Of a stretch of DNA of 64,000 nucleotides, positions 44,099 to 53,121 are shown in pieces (within the stretch, counting starts at the first letter, position 1; each line of letters begins with the position of its first letter). This DNA comes from Peribacillus simplex. GTDB lineage: Bacteria > Bacillota > Bacilli > Bacillales > DSM-1321. Where the stretch lies: NCBI RefSeq assembly GCF_030123325.1, contig NZ_CP126106.1, positions 4,802,001 through 4,866,000 of the forward strand, read 5' to 3'. Made by a program: the position numbers and the translations under genes. The notes under the pieces are model-generated. The model worked only from the letters and a program-made list of their open reading frames with translations, was not told where the DNA came from and ran no database searches.

Positions 44099-44685
44099 AG
44101 TGATCTCCCAAACATCAACTTATATTAATGGCCATGCTAGTAATGATTGTAGCATAGACATTGATTGGCTTGTTCAACTAATCTTCCTCGATAGATTTTG
44201 CCATTCGCCGATGTGTAATTTATCACCCATTTACCACAAAATCCTCCGTTACAGGGGCTGTTTGTTGTATCATCAAGAAAGTGAAGTCGAAGGGGTAGAG
44301 ATGAGGGATTTTGGACGTTAAACAGATACTTATACTTATTTCTATTTCAGGTGTTTTTAGCGTTGTTATGTTAATTAGTACGTGAAAAACATAAAAAGGG
44401 CACTTCCTCGAAAAAGGAAGCGCTTCCATGTTATATAAAGCTATTGGACTTTCATTATAGCATGAGTTACCTTTCAAATAAAAGGTATTAATGATAAATT
44501 TAGTTATTTTTAATATATTTTTACATTTAAAAAGACTTGGGTAGAAGTACTTTTCTCCTTTTAAAGTCACGGGAAAACTACTCCAATTTAATTCAGTATC
44601 ATCAAAAGACCGTCCAGTTTTTGCACATCGGACGGTCATACGAATAATAGAATGAAATTTTAATATCCTTCGTGAGGGAAAATAT
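44099..44685. other. Intergenic with two hairpins and a possible micro-ORF
   Basis: Includes a degenerate HTR end near 44170-44205, a hairpin at about 44396-44430 (GCACTTCCT/AGGAAGCGC) and one at 44609-44639 (GACCGTCC/GGACGGTC), the latter 45 bases after the thiol peroxidase stop and possibly its terminator. A 24-codon hydrophobic frame at 44311-44385 (+, TTG start, MDVKQILILISISGVFSVVM) ends just before the first hairpin; I cannot confirm it. Confidence 0.4.
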
Positions 44686-45225
44686 TCATTTAGCTGTACC
44701 AGCTTTATTTATCACTTCCTTTGCTGCCTGCAATGCGGATTCATAATCTGGGTGATCCGTGACTTCCGGTACATATTCCGCATACTTAATAGTTCCTTCT
44801 TGATTTATTACAAATACTGCCCTGCATTCCAGTCGTTGTTCTTTCATATACGTTCCATATGCAGTACCAAATGACAAATCAAAATGGTCGGAGAGAATGG
44901 TTATGGCTTCCACATTACTCTCTTTACACCATCTTGCTTGAGCAAAAGGAAGGTCAGCGCTGATGGCCAACACTGCTACATCATCACCCATTTTGCTTGC
45001 TTCTTCATTTAAGAGCTTTGTTTGTAAATCACATACACCCGTATCAAGCGAAGGAACAGTCATGATGATGCATGCCTTATTTTTATAGTCTGTTAAATGT
45101 GCTTTACGGCGGTCATTTGTTAATAGTGCAAAGTCAGGGGCCTTATCCCCTGCCCTTAGTTCAGGACCAATTAAGGTCACTGGATTACCGCCTAAAGTCA
45201 CTACACCAGTACGCTCATATGCCAA
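44686..45225 (-). CDS. tpx: Thiol peroxidase
   Basis: A 179-residue atypical 2-Cys peroxiredoxin that reduces H2O2 and organic peroxides with thioredoxin. The peroxidatic Cys lies in MTVPSLDTGVCDLQTKLLNE (about 65) and the resolving Cys in FAQARWCKESNVE (about 99); the FVINQEGTIKYAEYVPEVTDHPDYE ending fits Tpx. It lies 30 bases downstream of the HIU hydrolase gene in the urate operon. Uricase produces one H2O2 per urate, so this enzyme is well placed to remove it. Confidence 0.92.
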   Translation of the reverse strand: MAYERTGVVTLGGNPVTLIGPELRAGDKAPDFALLTNDRRKAHLTDYKNKACIIMTVPSLDTGVCDLQTKLLNEEASKMGDDVAVLAISADLPFAQARWCKESNVEAITILSDHFDLSFGTAYGTYMKEQRLECRAVFVINQEGTIKYAEYVPEVTDHPDYESALQAAKEVINKAGTAK

Positions 45226-45255
45226 ATTGAACCCTCCAACTCCCTTACTGATTCA

Positions 45256-45615
45256 CTAACTTCCTCGGTAGGTACTATATCCTCCTGGAGCAACAAGCAG
45301 AGGAACATGATAATGTTCTTCATTACTTCTTATTCCAAAACGAAGTGGGACCTTATTTAAAAATGGCCTTTTATAAGGATCATTCGCTCCATCATTGAAA
45401 TATTCCCCAACATAAAAGACAAGCTCATACTCCCCTGGTTTGAGATCATCCCCTTGAAGTAGCGGATCATCCACTCTCCCATCTTTGTTTGTACAGACTT
45501 CTTTAATGAAAGAATGATCTCCCTGTTCTGCTATGGCCCAAAGTTCTATCTTCATCCCTTTTGCCGGCAGGCCTTTAGACAGTTCTAAAACATGTGTGGT
45601 CAGCTTACTGTCCAT
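45256..45615 (-). CDS. pucM: 5-hydroxyisourate hydrolase
   Basis: A 119-residue transthyretin-like HIU hydrolase, the second enzyme of urate breakdown, turning 5-hydroxyisourate into OHCU. Active-site residues are visible: His in LTTHVLELSKGLPAKG, Arg in DGRVDDPLL, His in EEHYHVPLLVAP and the C-terminal YRGS signature. The ATG overlaps the uricase stop as TAATG, so the two are translationally coupled. Confidence 0.96.
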   Translation of the reverse strand: MDSKLTTHVLELSKGLPAKGMKIELWAIAEQGDHSFIKEVCTNKDGRVDDPLLQGDDLKPGEYELVFYVGEYFNDGANDPYKRPFLNKVPLRFGIRSNEEHYHVPLLVAPGGYSTYRGS

Positions 45616-46598
45616 TATCGGGAAACCCCTACAGTTGAATCAGCTGCCTTTTTTTGTTTAACGTCTTCTTGTGTAACGACAAAGCCTTGGAAGCCAAACG
45701 GAGGACGAGGTTCCTGATAAACACTTCCTTCTGAATTTGGAATAGTATCTACAACCGTTTCCCAGGTACGATTATTGGTTTTAAATTGAACATTTGCGAG
45801 CTGTGGGAAACGTTCCAGAATCCTGATGCCAATATGATAAATGAGCTGCTGAATCGAACGGTTATTCAGTTCATGGAACACTGTATTTGCAATATCACAA
45901 ATTTGTTCTGCTGCTACATATTTTTCTGGATTTGCTCCCGTGGCATCCTCCCAGCGGCTATATTCCCAATCGAAATCCAAGTAGATAAATAGTGGACGAT
46001 CTTGAGCTTCTGGCAGTGTGGTGTATTCATCTTGAATAAATCCATAAAAAGAGCTTCCTTTAACCTTGATTAACTGGACATCAACTATTCCACTTGAATG
46101 CTTGACGATTTTGCTTCCGGTAGGTGTCCTTTTCACTTCGATTGTAGTGGTAGCCCTCTCATTTCTGGAACATCGAAACACAACATCACTATTTTCATGT
46201 CCTTCCCCTTTTGGAACAAGTACATGATCGAAGGGAACTTCATTCGCTGTCAATTCTACTGCATCTATGTGGCTATACTTATCAAGGAAAACTTCACATA
46301 AGAACTTTAAAAATCCTTCCGCCGTATTTCCTTGATAATTGGCGGCCTGGCGATGAATGATGTTTTTCATGGAATCCGTTGCAATCACCAAGCTATTATC
46401 TCCTTCCGTAAAAGAAGATAAGAAAGCTTCCCCTTTCAGAGATATCTGGCAATTAAATCCAAAAATAGTGTTATCTCTTTCTGTGAAACCTGATTCCGGT
46501 ATTTTCCTCAAACCTGTAAGAGGCTGTACAAAAGTCCTATATACAAATACATCCCCTTTACCGTAATACATCGTTCTGTTTTCATTTTGAACTGTCAT
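45615..46598 (-). CDS. pucL: Urate oxidase (uricase)
   Basis: A 327-residue uricase, a cofactor-free enzyme converting urate and O2 to 5-hydroxyisourate and H2O2. Visible features: YYGKGDVFVYRTFV, ATDSMKNIIHRQA (the conserved Thr-Asp of the active site), SGIVDVQLIKVKGSSFYGFI, DEYTTLPEAQDRPLFIYLD and the C-terminal half of the tandem T-fold. In B. subtilis the same enzyme is fused behind an OHCU decarboxylase; here the ORF is separate. The ATG at 46598 is preceded by AGGAGGAGG, which overlaps the end of the upstream gene. Confidence 0.95.
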   Translation of the reverse strand: MTVQNENRTMYYGKGDVFVYRTFVQPLTGLRKIPESGFTERDNTIFGFNCQISLKGEAFLSSFTEGDNSLVIATDSMKNIIHRQAANYQGNTAEGFLKFLCEVFLDKYSHIDAVELTANEVPFDHVLVPKGEGHENSDVVFRCSRNERATTTIEVKRTPTGSKIVKHSSGIVDVQLIKVKGSSFYGFIQDEYTTLPEAQDRPLFIYLDFDWEYSRWEDATGANPEKYVAAEQICDIANTVFHELNNRSIQQLIYHIGIRILERFPQLANVQFKTNNRTWETVVDTIPNSEGSVYQEPRPPFGFQGFVVTQEDVKQKKAADSTVGVSR

Positions 46599-46611
46599 AT
46601 TATTCCTCCTC

Positions 46612-47109
46612 CTATTTAATAAAATCAGATAACCTGTGGCTAGCAATTAAGTGGATTTGCTTGATCGCTTCCTTAAGTTCATTTGCCTGATCCAAACCAG
46701 TCCTTCTTTTCATCTCTGCCTTTATCAACGTTTTATCGCTGCCACGGACAGCAAATATGAACGGAAATCCAAACTTTTCTTTATACTGATTATTTAACGC
46801 ATGAAATTCTTCATATTCATCCGGAGAAAGCGAATTCAAACCGGCTGCGGATTGTTCTTTAACTGATGCTTCAGCCATATCAATCCGGGCTGCCAAGTCC
46901 GGGTGAGATTTGATTAATTGGAGCTGTTCCGATAATGATGCATTCTGCACAACTATTTCCATTTTCTCTTTTAGGTCCTCTAAGGAAATGAATGGCTTGT
47001 AATCCCATGAACGCTCTGCTATCCATGGAGAATGTTCATATACCCAACCTAACTTTTGGATGAATTCCGCCTTGTTCAACTCATTTATGCTATTAAGGTC
47101 AGATATCAA
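46612..47109 (-). CDS. uraD: OHCU decarboxylase
   Basis: A 165-residue 2-oxo-4-hydroxy-4-carboxy-5-ureidoimidazoline decarboxylase giving (S)-allantoin, the third step of urate breakdown. Motifs are WVYEHSPWIAERSW (with the catalytic His), IKSHPDLAARI and EKFGFPFIFAVRG. It corresponds to the N-terminal domain of B. subtilis PucL but is a free gene here, with only 13 bases between its stop and the uricase ATG. I choose the TTG at 47109 because GGGAGG is 7 bases before it; the ATG at 47148 lies before that site. Confidence 0.93.
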   Translation of the reverse strand: MISDLNSINELNKAEFIQKLGWVYEHSPWIAERSWDYKPFISLEDLKEKMEIVVQNASLSEQLQLIKSHPDLAARIDMAEASVKEQSAAGLNSLSPDEYEEFHALNNQYKEKFGFPFIFAVRGSDKTLIKAEMKRRTGLDQANELKEAIKQIHLIASHRLSDFIK

Positions 47110-47196
47110 TGCGGGGCCTCCCTTCTTCGGATTATTTTTACAATTCAAAACATTCTTAACTTAATTGAATTATATACGTGCGCTTATTTATAGGTC

Positions 47197-47215
47197 ATTA
47201 GCTGAAAAAGCTAAT
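47197..47215. promoter_or_regulatory. Inverted repeat between uraD and pucR
   Basis: ATTAGCT-GAAAA-AGCTAAT, perfect 7-bp arms, about 90 bases upstream of the uraD start and 130 before pucR. It could be an operator or a leader hairpin. Confidence 0.45.
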
Positions 47216-47347
47216 ATTTTTCCACCTCCTTTGTGCTTACCGCACTCCCCTTTAAAAAACAGGCCATCCTTATAGCTTAGCTTCAGTTGCCAATATTCAA
47301 AAAATTAGTTAAATTAGAGAAAAAGGGTACAGCGAAGGGGACCTATC

Positions 47348-48538
47348 ATGCATTTAACGATGACTGATGCATTAAAATTACCACAGATCAAACAATGCCA
47401 AGTGGTAGCTGGCACTCAGGGACTTAATAGAGAAATAGAATCCATCAATAGCTTTGATGCTCCTGATGTGCTTTCCTGGTTGAAGCCAAATGAATTGATT
47501 CTAACAACAGGATACTTATTTCAAGATAATCCGCAACAATTAGACCAATTCGTAATCGAATTAGCAAAAATGAATTGTTCAGGATTGTTCATCAAACTGG
47601 AAGAAATCCCACAAACTACTATCAGCATCGCCAATATGGCCAATTTGCCTATTCTCAGAATCCCCACTGAGTTTTCGCTATCAGATATCATGTCTCCCCT
47701 ACTTCGTGAAATTGTAACGAGACAGAATGAACAAAAAGAGTTGAGTTATAGTATTGAAGATATTTCAGGAGATGGTGCCGAAAATATAAGTTACGGGATT
47801 TTAGGGATGACGGAGGTCAAATCCAGCTTCACTCAAATTACTGGAGGATACATATGTACTGTTTTACCTTTAACGCTGCAATGGAATCAAAGGAATGATT
47901 CCATTGCTTATAAACAGCTTATCAAGACAATTGAAACATTAACCGAGCAATATAAAATCGATAAGCTCATAAGGAATATCAAGGGCAGTCTAGTTATCAT
48001 TTATCTGGACACCATCCCCTTAGGGAACACCCACTTTTATTCACAAGTCACCCAGATAAGCCAACAAATTATCTCCACTTTATCTAAACACCTGCCAATG
48101 GAACTTACGCTGGGAGTCGGTAACTATCATACAGGCATTAAAAATCTAGCTAATAGCTTACAGGAAGCTTTACAATCTATTGATTTGGGAACACGATTGA
48201 ACCCAGGAAAGGAAATTTACAGCTACAAAGAATTAATAACATTTAAAATTTTGCAGTATGCTCCAAAAAATATGCTCATGGATATTGTTACAGGTAATTT
48301 AGCACCGCTGAAGGACCATGACGATGAAACCCAGTCTGACCTTATCAAAACCTTGGAGGCATATTTGCAATGCAATCTTCGACCTGCTGAAACGGCCAGA
48401 AAAATGGGGGTACATCGAAACACTATCCATTTTCGAATAAAAAGCATAAAAAAACTATTGGGAATGGACTTAAGCAATGATGATCTGTTCACTTTAAAAC
48501 TTGCCCTATATGCCAAACGTCTACTGGATGACCGATAA
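47348..48538 (+). CDS. pucR: PucR-family purine catabolism regulator
   Basis: A 396-residue regulator with the PucR N-terminal domain (MTDALKLPQIKQCQVVAGTQ, LKPNELILTTGYLFQDN, LPILRIPTEFSLSDIM) and a C-terminal PucR helix-turn-helix (LQCNLRPAETARKMGVHRNT, IHFRIKSIKKLLGMDLSNDD). The GGDEF-like middle is short compared with the 531-residue B. subtilis PucR. AAGGGG precedes the ATG. Divergent from the urate operon, which it most likely controls; effector could be urate or allantoin. Confidence 0.9.
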   Translation: MHLTMTDALKLPQIKQCQVVAGTQGLNREIESINSFDAPDVLSWLKPNELILTTGYLFQDNPQQLDQFVIELAKMNCSGLFIKLEEIPQTTISIANMANLPILRIPTEFSLSDIMSPLLREIVTRQNEQKELSYSIEDISGDGAENISYGILGMTEVKSSFTQITGGYICTVLPLTLQWNQRNDSIAYKQLIKTIETLTEQYKIDKLIRNIKGSLVIIYLDTIPLGNTHFYSQVTQISQQIISTLSKHLPMELTLGVGNYHTGIKNLANSLQEALQSIDLGTRLNPGKEIYSYKELITFKILQYAPKNMLMDIVTGNLAPLKDHDDETQSDLIKTLEAYLQCNLRPAETARKMGVHRNTIHFRIKSIKKLLGMDLSNDDLFTLKLALYAKRLLDDR

Positions 48539-48560
48539 GAAATAGTCCATACCATATGAA

Positions 48561-48598
48561 AAACTGCCAGAGATACCTATTCCCTGGCAGTTTTTTTC
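48561..48598. terminator. Bidirectional terminator between the two pucR genes
   Basis: AACTGCCAG and CTGGCAGTT are perfect arms around a 13-base loop, followed by seven T residues on the plus strand and preceded by A residues. Separates convergent genes. Confidence 0.85.
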
Positions 48599-48649
48599 TA
48601 AGTCCAGTAACACTTGATTCCGGATTCCTTCAAATCCTGCTTCCTTTAC

Positions 48650-49837
48650 CTAGTCATGTAATAATAACTTCGCAGCTTTTATACTAAACTGCAATTTAAA
48701 AGCAATATCCCTCGATTTTAAATCAACTCCCAATAAGTCCTCAATCCTGGACAAACGGAACTTTACAGTATTTCGATGAACAAACAAAGCTCGTGCCGCA
48801 TCTTCTATTCTCCCTCTTGAAAATAGATATGTTTCCAGCGTTTTTAACAACTCCCCCTCATTTTCCCTATCATATACAATAATCGGTTGAATCATGGATA
48901 GCACGTATTGAGTTATTGCATCCTTAGGGATTTGATTTATTAAATCTTCAACTTCAATGCTTGCGTAATCATTGATGTTAGTCGGGTTGACCCTCGAGCC
49001 AAGTTGAATAGCCTTTTTAGCTTCAGAAAACCCTTCTTTCATATTGTAGATTTCTTTTTTTACCTTGCTTAACCCCATGGATAGTGAAGTGCCAGGATTA
49101 CCTTCGGATATAAGACCTTCTAAAATGCCGGCAATTCTTTGAGCCTGCAGAAGCAGGTGTTCATCAGTCACCATTCCTTTTCCTTGCAGGATAATCAATT
49201 GACCATCGAAGTCGATATTCCAGTACTTAAAATCTTTTTTTTCCGTTTGGTTTAATTTCTCCAACATTCTACCAATTGGAAAGAATGAATCCCCTTCTTC
49301 TTTCGTTACATTTATTAAGAGCAGAATATATGGCCTATCGGGATTAAAGCCACATTCCTGTAATTGGGGGATAAAAGATGAACTCCTATTTTCCCCATTC
49401 AAAAGAGAATGAAAAACTTCAAAACTTCCTTTTCCATTGTTTTTCACTTTTTCCTTATTAACAAGTTCATATGTAAAGCTGAATAATAAGTCGGATAAAG
49501 GCATTTCATAAGGAATCTCCAGTAATGGGAAATTGTGCTTGTTCGCTTCTTCTACCATTCCAGGAGGAATCGTAGAAAGAAACCTCTTAATCTTGATAGC
49601 TAATCCAGCACTTCCTCTTTTCGACAATTCCCTAACAAGATTGATTTGAGCATTCAGGTCATCTTTAAACACATAACCAGTTGTCAGTAGGAGTTCCCCT
49701 CGTTTAATCCATGATATATCCGGATGATCCATTATACTTACTGAATTAATTACCCGAGCTAACCCTTGATTTCCTCCAATAACTTCCACTTGGTTTAGGG
49801 CAGGAAGCTTCAAAGCTTTTTCGATCGTTAAATACAT
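48650..49837 (-). CDS. PucR-family purine catabolism regulator
   Basis: A 395-residue second PucR-type regulator: N-terminal domain (YLTIEKALKLPALNQVEVIG, WIKRGELLLTTGYVFKDD, FPLLEIPYEMPLSDLLF), a middle GGDEF-like part and a C-terminal helix-turn-helix (RIEDAARALFVHRNTVKFRL, SRIEDLLGVDLKSRD). The ATG at 49837 follows AGGGGGAG; the upstream extension is not supported. It is divergent from the permease gene, so it may regulate transport while the other PucR regulates degradation. Confidence 0.9.
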   Translation of the reverse strand: MYLTIEKALKLPALNQVEVIGGNQGLARVINSVSIMDHPDISWIKRGELLLTTGYVFKDDLNAQINLVRELSKRGSAGLAIKIKRFLSTIPPGMVEEANKHNFPLLEIPYEMPLSDLLFSFTYELVNKEKVKNNGKGSFEVFHSLLNGENRSSSFIPQLQECGFNPDRPYILLLINVTKEEGDSFFPIGRMLEKLNQTEKKDFKYWNIDFDGQLIILQGKGMVTDEHLLLQAQRIAGILEGLISEGNPGTSLSMGLSKVKKEIYNMKEGFSEAKKAIQLGSRVNPTNINDYASIEVEDLINQIPKDAITQYVLSMIQPIIVYDRENEGELLKTLETYLFSRGRIEDAARALFVHRNTVKFRLSRIEDLLGVDLKSRDIAFKLQFSIKAAKLLLHD

Positions 49838-49954
49838 ATTTCTCCCCCTATTCTTCTTAATTATAAACAGAATGCACTCGAAAGAATATTCATATTTTTC
49901 CAAAAAATAGTCTTGATTTAGCATTATGGCGGTGATAATATAAAAACAGATTAA

Positions 49955-50017
49955 TTTTGTAAATGCCGTTTCTTAATAAGCAACAACAAAATCGACCATA
50001 AGGAAGCGTTTACAAAA
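49955..50017. promoter_or_regulatory. Inverted repeat between pucR-2 and the permease
   Basis: TTTTGTAAATGC at 49955 and GCGTTTACAAAA at 50006 are inverted copies about 51 bases apart, in the shared promoter region; a candidate PucR operator pair. Confidence 0.45.
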
Positions 50018-50084
50018 TCACAAGGAGGCGATTTCATTAGATCCACATAATTGGAAAGCTCTTACTAATTAAAAGGGGGCAATC

Positions 50085-51425
50085 ATGGAAAATTTGAGCA
50101 AAGTAAACACGCTATTGTTAGGTTTACAGCATGTTTGTGTAATGTATGGAGGAGCGGTAGCTGTTCCACTAATCGTCGGTCCTGCAATCGGCTTGACACA
50201 AGAACAGATCATCTACCTGATCTCGTTTGATTTACTCGCCTGTGGGATAGTCACCTTGATTCAAGTTATTGGCGGTAAAGGATTTGGTATAAGGTTACCG
50301 GCCTTAATGGCTGTTTCTTTTATCGTGGTTGAGCCAGTAATAGCTATAGGAACAGTCCATAGTATAACCGGGGTTTTAGGCGCAGTTATGGTATCTGGAT
50401 TAATTGTTGCTATTTTATCAGGAGTAATTGGTAAATTAATACCCTTTTTCCCACCAATTGTTGCAGGGTCCGTCATTTTAATTATAGGCGTGTCATTAAT
50501 GCCAGTTGCCATGAAAAATGCAGCGGGTGGAAGCGGTTCCCCCACCTTTGGAGATCCTATGAATCTAATGCTAGCTGGTTTTACACTACTGTGTTTCCTT
50601 CTGTTGAATACACTTACTAAAGGTTTCCTGAAAGCGGTTTCAGTTCTTTTCGCCATGGTTCTTGGTACTATATTGGCTGGTTTCCTAGGTATGGTCGATA
50701 CCTCAGGCTTTACAGAGGCCAGCTGGTTTACAATGGTGACTCCTTTCTATTTTGGGGTACCCACCTTCGACTTTTCATCTATTATCACTATGACAATCAT
50801 ATCTTTAATCATTGCTGTTGAAAGCATAGGTGTCTTTTTGACACTCGGGGAAGTATGCGGGAAGGAAATAACCGAAAAAGATGTGGAAAAGGGGCTCCGG
50901 GCAGAAGGAATAGGGAGCTTCATAAGTGGTATCTTCAACTCTTTTAACCATTCTACCTTCTCACAAAATGTTGGCTTGGTCCTGCTGACAAAGATAACTC
51001 AGCGCTCGGTAGTAGTCACGGCAGGTTGTATTCTAATCATTCTAGCTTTTGTGCCTAAGGTTGCCGGTCTTACGACGATGATCCCTTTACCTGTTCTGGG
51101 TGGGGCCATGATACCAATGTTTGGAATGCTTCTATCTGCAGCTTTGGGGATGGTTGCCAAAGCTGATTTGAGCAAACCTTCGAATCAATTGACGATTGCA
51201 CTTGGAATAGGAGTCGGTCTAGCAATCAAGGGGGTCCCTGAAGCATTCGATAAATTCCCAGAAACAGTCCAATTAATATGTGGAAATGGAGTAGTGATGG
51301 GTACAGTAACTCTAGTTGTGTTAAATGCCATCCTGAATGGAAAATCAAATCCATCCATTACACACCATCATTCCATACCCGATATTCAACCAAGTATAAG
51401 CCAGAATATTAATATACACCCTTAG
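50085..51425 (+). CDS. pucK: NCS2 purine permease (urate/xanthine type)
   Basis: A 446-residue nucleobase/cation symporter-2 protein with about fourteen membrane segments. Signatures: the N-terminal LGLQHVCVMYGGAVAVPLIV with the conserved QH, the substrate-site segment VESIGVFLTLGEVCGKEI and NSFNHSTFSQNVG, which resembles urate/xanthine carriers such as PucJ/PucK/UacT. AAGGGGG precedes the ATG. It is divergent from a PucR regulator next to the urate-degradation operon, so urate is the likely cargo. Confidence 0.9.
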   Translation: MENLSKVNTLLLGLQHVCVMYGGAVAVPLIVGPAIGLTQEQIIYLISFDLLACGIVTLIQVIGGKGFGIRLPALMAVSFIVVEPVIAIGTVHSITGVLGAVMVSGLIVAILSGVIGKLIPFFPPIVAGSVILIIGVSLMPVAMKNAAGGSGSPTFGDPMNLMLAGFTLLCFLLLNTLTKGFLKAVSVLFAMVLGTILAGFLGMVDTSGFTEASWFTMVTPFYFGVPTFDFSSIITMTIISLIIAVESIGVFLTLGEVCGKEITEKDVEKGLRAEGIGSFISGIFNSFNHSTFSQNVGLVLLTKITQRSVVVTAGCILIILAFVPKVAGLTTMIPLPVLGGAMIPMFGMLLSAALGMVAKADLSKPSNQLTIALGIGVGLAIKGVPEAFDKFPETVQLICGNGVVMGTVTLVVLNAILNGKSNPSITHHHSIPDIQPSISQNINIHP

Positions 51426-51461
51426 AAAGTAGCGGACAAGGCAAGTCTCTAAGGGTGTATA
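51413..51461. promoter_or_regulatory. 14-bp inverted repeat overlapping the permease stop
   Basis: TATACACCCTTAGA and TCTAAGGGTGTATA are perfect arms around a 21-base loop. The left arm includes the last codons and the TAG stop. It lacks a T tract, so it is either an RNA stabilising hairpin or a protein site. Confidence 0.6.
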
Positions 51462-51526
51462 GTTGGCTAAATTCTCCAACACTTTTAATTATAACCTTAT
51501 TCAGATAATTTTCAAACAAATAATGC

Positions 51527-51575
51527 AAGCACCTTGTAACAGCCTATTTAATAGGTAAGCAAGGTGCTTTTTTTC
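51527..51575 (+). terminator. Intrinsic terminator of the permease gene
   Basis: AAGCACCTTG and CAAGGTGCTT with an inner CCTATT/AATAGG stem, followed by TTTTTTTC on the plus strand. Confidence 0.85.
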
Positions 51576-51710
51576 ACTTAATTTAGGGTAAAGCCTGATG
51601 GCTTTTCGACTTGTTTCATTTGAAAAGAGAGCGATATACCCGCCAATGTGGAAAATGACCGTTTTTTGAGACTATATTCAAGGGTTCCCTTAAATTGTAT
51701 TTTTTTATCA

Positions 51711-51733
51711 GGCTGATTTCGTAAAGATTGTTG
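51711..51733 (-). repeat. One-ended GGCT-MITE remnant
   Basis: ggctgatttcgtaaagattg followed by ttg matches the right end of the MITE (inverted orientation) over 23 bases, with one mismatch. The rest of the element is gone. Confidence 0.55.
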
Positions 51734-51783
51734 CATCAGGGGTGTGATTGACAAATTTATTGCATAAAATTGGAACTTGGGGT

Positions 51784-51962
51784 GGTTCTGGAGAGCTTTA
51801 AGCTTAACTTGCTTAGCTTAGAGGGGACAGTAGGGGTAGGTCCTGCAAATGCATCCTCGGCAATAATTTTGTTTTTCGTACCCTTTAGGAATTGTTCACA
51901 TAAATGTGATCCATAACCCCTGCAGCACCAGTGACAAGTGTTTTAGTAAGCGCAATTCTCAT
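51784..51962 (-). pseudogene. NAD-dependent epimerase remnant (N-terminus)
   Basis: Minus strand: an ATG at 51962 opens RIALTKTLVTGAAGV, the glycine-rich start of an SDR epimerase. A shifted frame continues HLCEQFLKGTKNKIIAEDAF and AGPTP, the next conserved stretch of UDP-sugar epimerases of coat-polysaccharide clusters. The rest is missing. It lies just after the CotSA-like gene and was probably the third gene of that operon. Confidence 0.7.
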
Positions 51963-51984
51963 CTACTCTTGATTGGTTATACAG

Positions 51985-53121
51985 TTATTTTTTCCAAACT
52001 TCAAGTATTTCATATCCTACTCGATCCCATTCATATAAGGTAAGGGCAAGTTCTCTGCCTCGTTCGCCCATTTTTTTCATTAGGGCTCTGTTTGATAGAA
52101 TTTCTGTAATCTTCTCTGTAAAACATCCAGGATCTTCTGGATTCTCCACTACAAGCCCATTCTCTCTTATACGAATGACCTCTGGATTTCCGCCCCTTGC
52201 AGTTGTTACGATTGGAAGCCCTGCAGCCATTGCTTCATAATGGACGCGTGCAAGTGGTTCTTGCCATATTGATGTACACACGAATAAATCAGCAGCAGCA
52301 AACCAATTTTGTATTTCACTAGGTGCGACAAAACCTGTTGAAACAACTGGGATAGGCAGCTTTTTTGCCAATGCTCTTACATAAGCTACATAATCGGTAA
52401 CATCATTTTGGCTGAACCATTTACTTCCGACAATAACTATAGCCAAATCCTTAAATTTACTTGAGAGCTCAGGTAATGCCCGAATTAGCCTATCGACTCC
52501 TTTATTACTTGAAAGTCTTCCTGCAAATAATATGACCGTTTTGTTTTCAAGACCGTTTGCTTTGCGTAATTCATTACGAATTTTTTGCATTTTCGGGTGA
52601 CTGCCGGGCAGAAACCGATTGGTGTCAACACCAGAATAGATTGTGCGAATCTTTGATGAAGCTTGTGGATATAAACTTTTTATGACATTTCCTATATAGT
52701 CACTGACAGTTACAATATTTGTAACTTCATCTATGGCCGCTTTTGCTTCTTCCGGATTGATTTTCTCTGGATTAAACATATCATTATGCATGCTAAGGGT
52801 AATTTTTGAATTAGGTGCCGCTTTTCGGACAGGAAGGACTAGTCGAGGTCGATTGAATATATGAATTAGATCGAAATGATTTGCTTCAAGATAGTTAATA
52901 ACCTCTTCACGATATACTTCGAATATTTTTCCAGGTACACGTACATAATGGTTTCCATCAATTGTCTCTTGATCAGGGAGTGATGGATCATTAATTCCTA
53001 AAACCGTAATATCATGGGCTTTACTTAAATGTGGCAGGATGCCTGAGATATAGGTTTGAATGGCACCACCCAGTACCGGAGGAACAGGAAGCTTTTCGGT
53101 ACAAATCATTAAAATTTTCAT
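51985..53121 (-). CDS. cotSA: Glycosyltransferase family 4, spore coat CotSA-like
   Basis: A 378-residue GT4 glycosyltransferase. N-terminal ICTEKLPVPPVLGGAIQTYI (GGAI/GG-Q acceptor loop), the hinge GRLSSNKGVDRLIRALPEL, the nucleotide-sugar site SIWQEPLARVHYEAMAAGLP (E-x7-E motif) and TARGGNPEVI are typical and match CotSA-like coat enzymes. The ATG at 53121 overlaps the cotS stop (ATGA), showing coupling. It probably builds a spore-coat saccharide. The epimerase that would have followed is broken. Confidence 0.88.
   Translation of the reverse strand: MKILMICTEKLPVPPVLGGAIQTYISGILPHLSKAHDITVLGINDPSLPDQETIDGNHYVRVPGKIFEVYREEVINYLEANHFDLIHIFNRPRLVLPVRKAAPNSKITLSMHNDMFNPEKINPEEAKAAIDEVTNIVTVSDYIGNVIKSLYPQASSKIRTIYSGVDTNRFLPGSHPKMQKIRNELRKANGLENKTVILFAGRLSSNKGVDRLIRALPELSSKFKDLAIVIVGSKWFSQNDVTDYVAYVRALAKKLPIPVVSTGFVAPSEIQNWFAAADLFVCTSIWQEPLARVHYEAMAAGLPIVTTARGGNPEVIRIRENGLVVENPEDPGCFTEKITEILSNRALMKKMGERGRELALTLYEWDRVGYEILEVWKK

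Noticed and set aside
44223..44639. A 138-codon minus-strand frame downstream of tpx
   Set aside because: Spans two hairpins in a non-coding gap, has no ribosome site, and its composition is unlike neighbouring genes.
49980..50084. Possible purine riboswitch before the permease
   Set aside because: I could not recognise the conserved purine-aptamer core; only an inverted repeat suggestive of a protein operator is seen.
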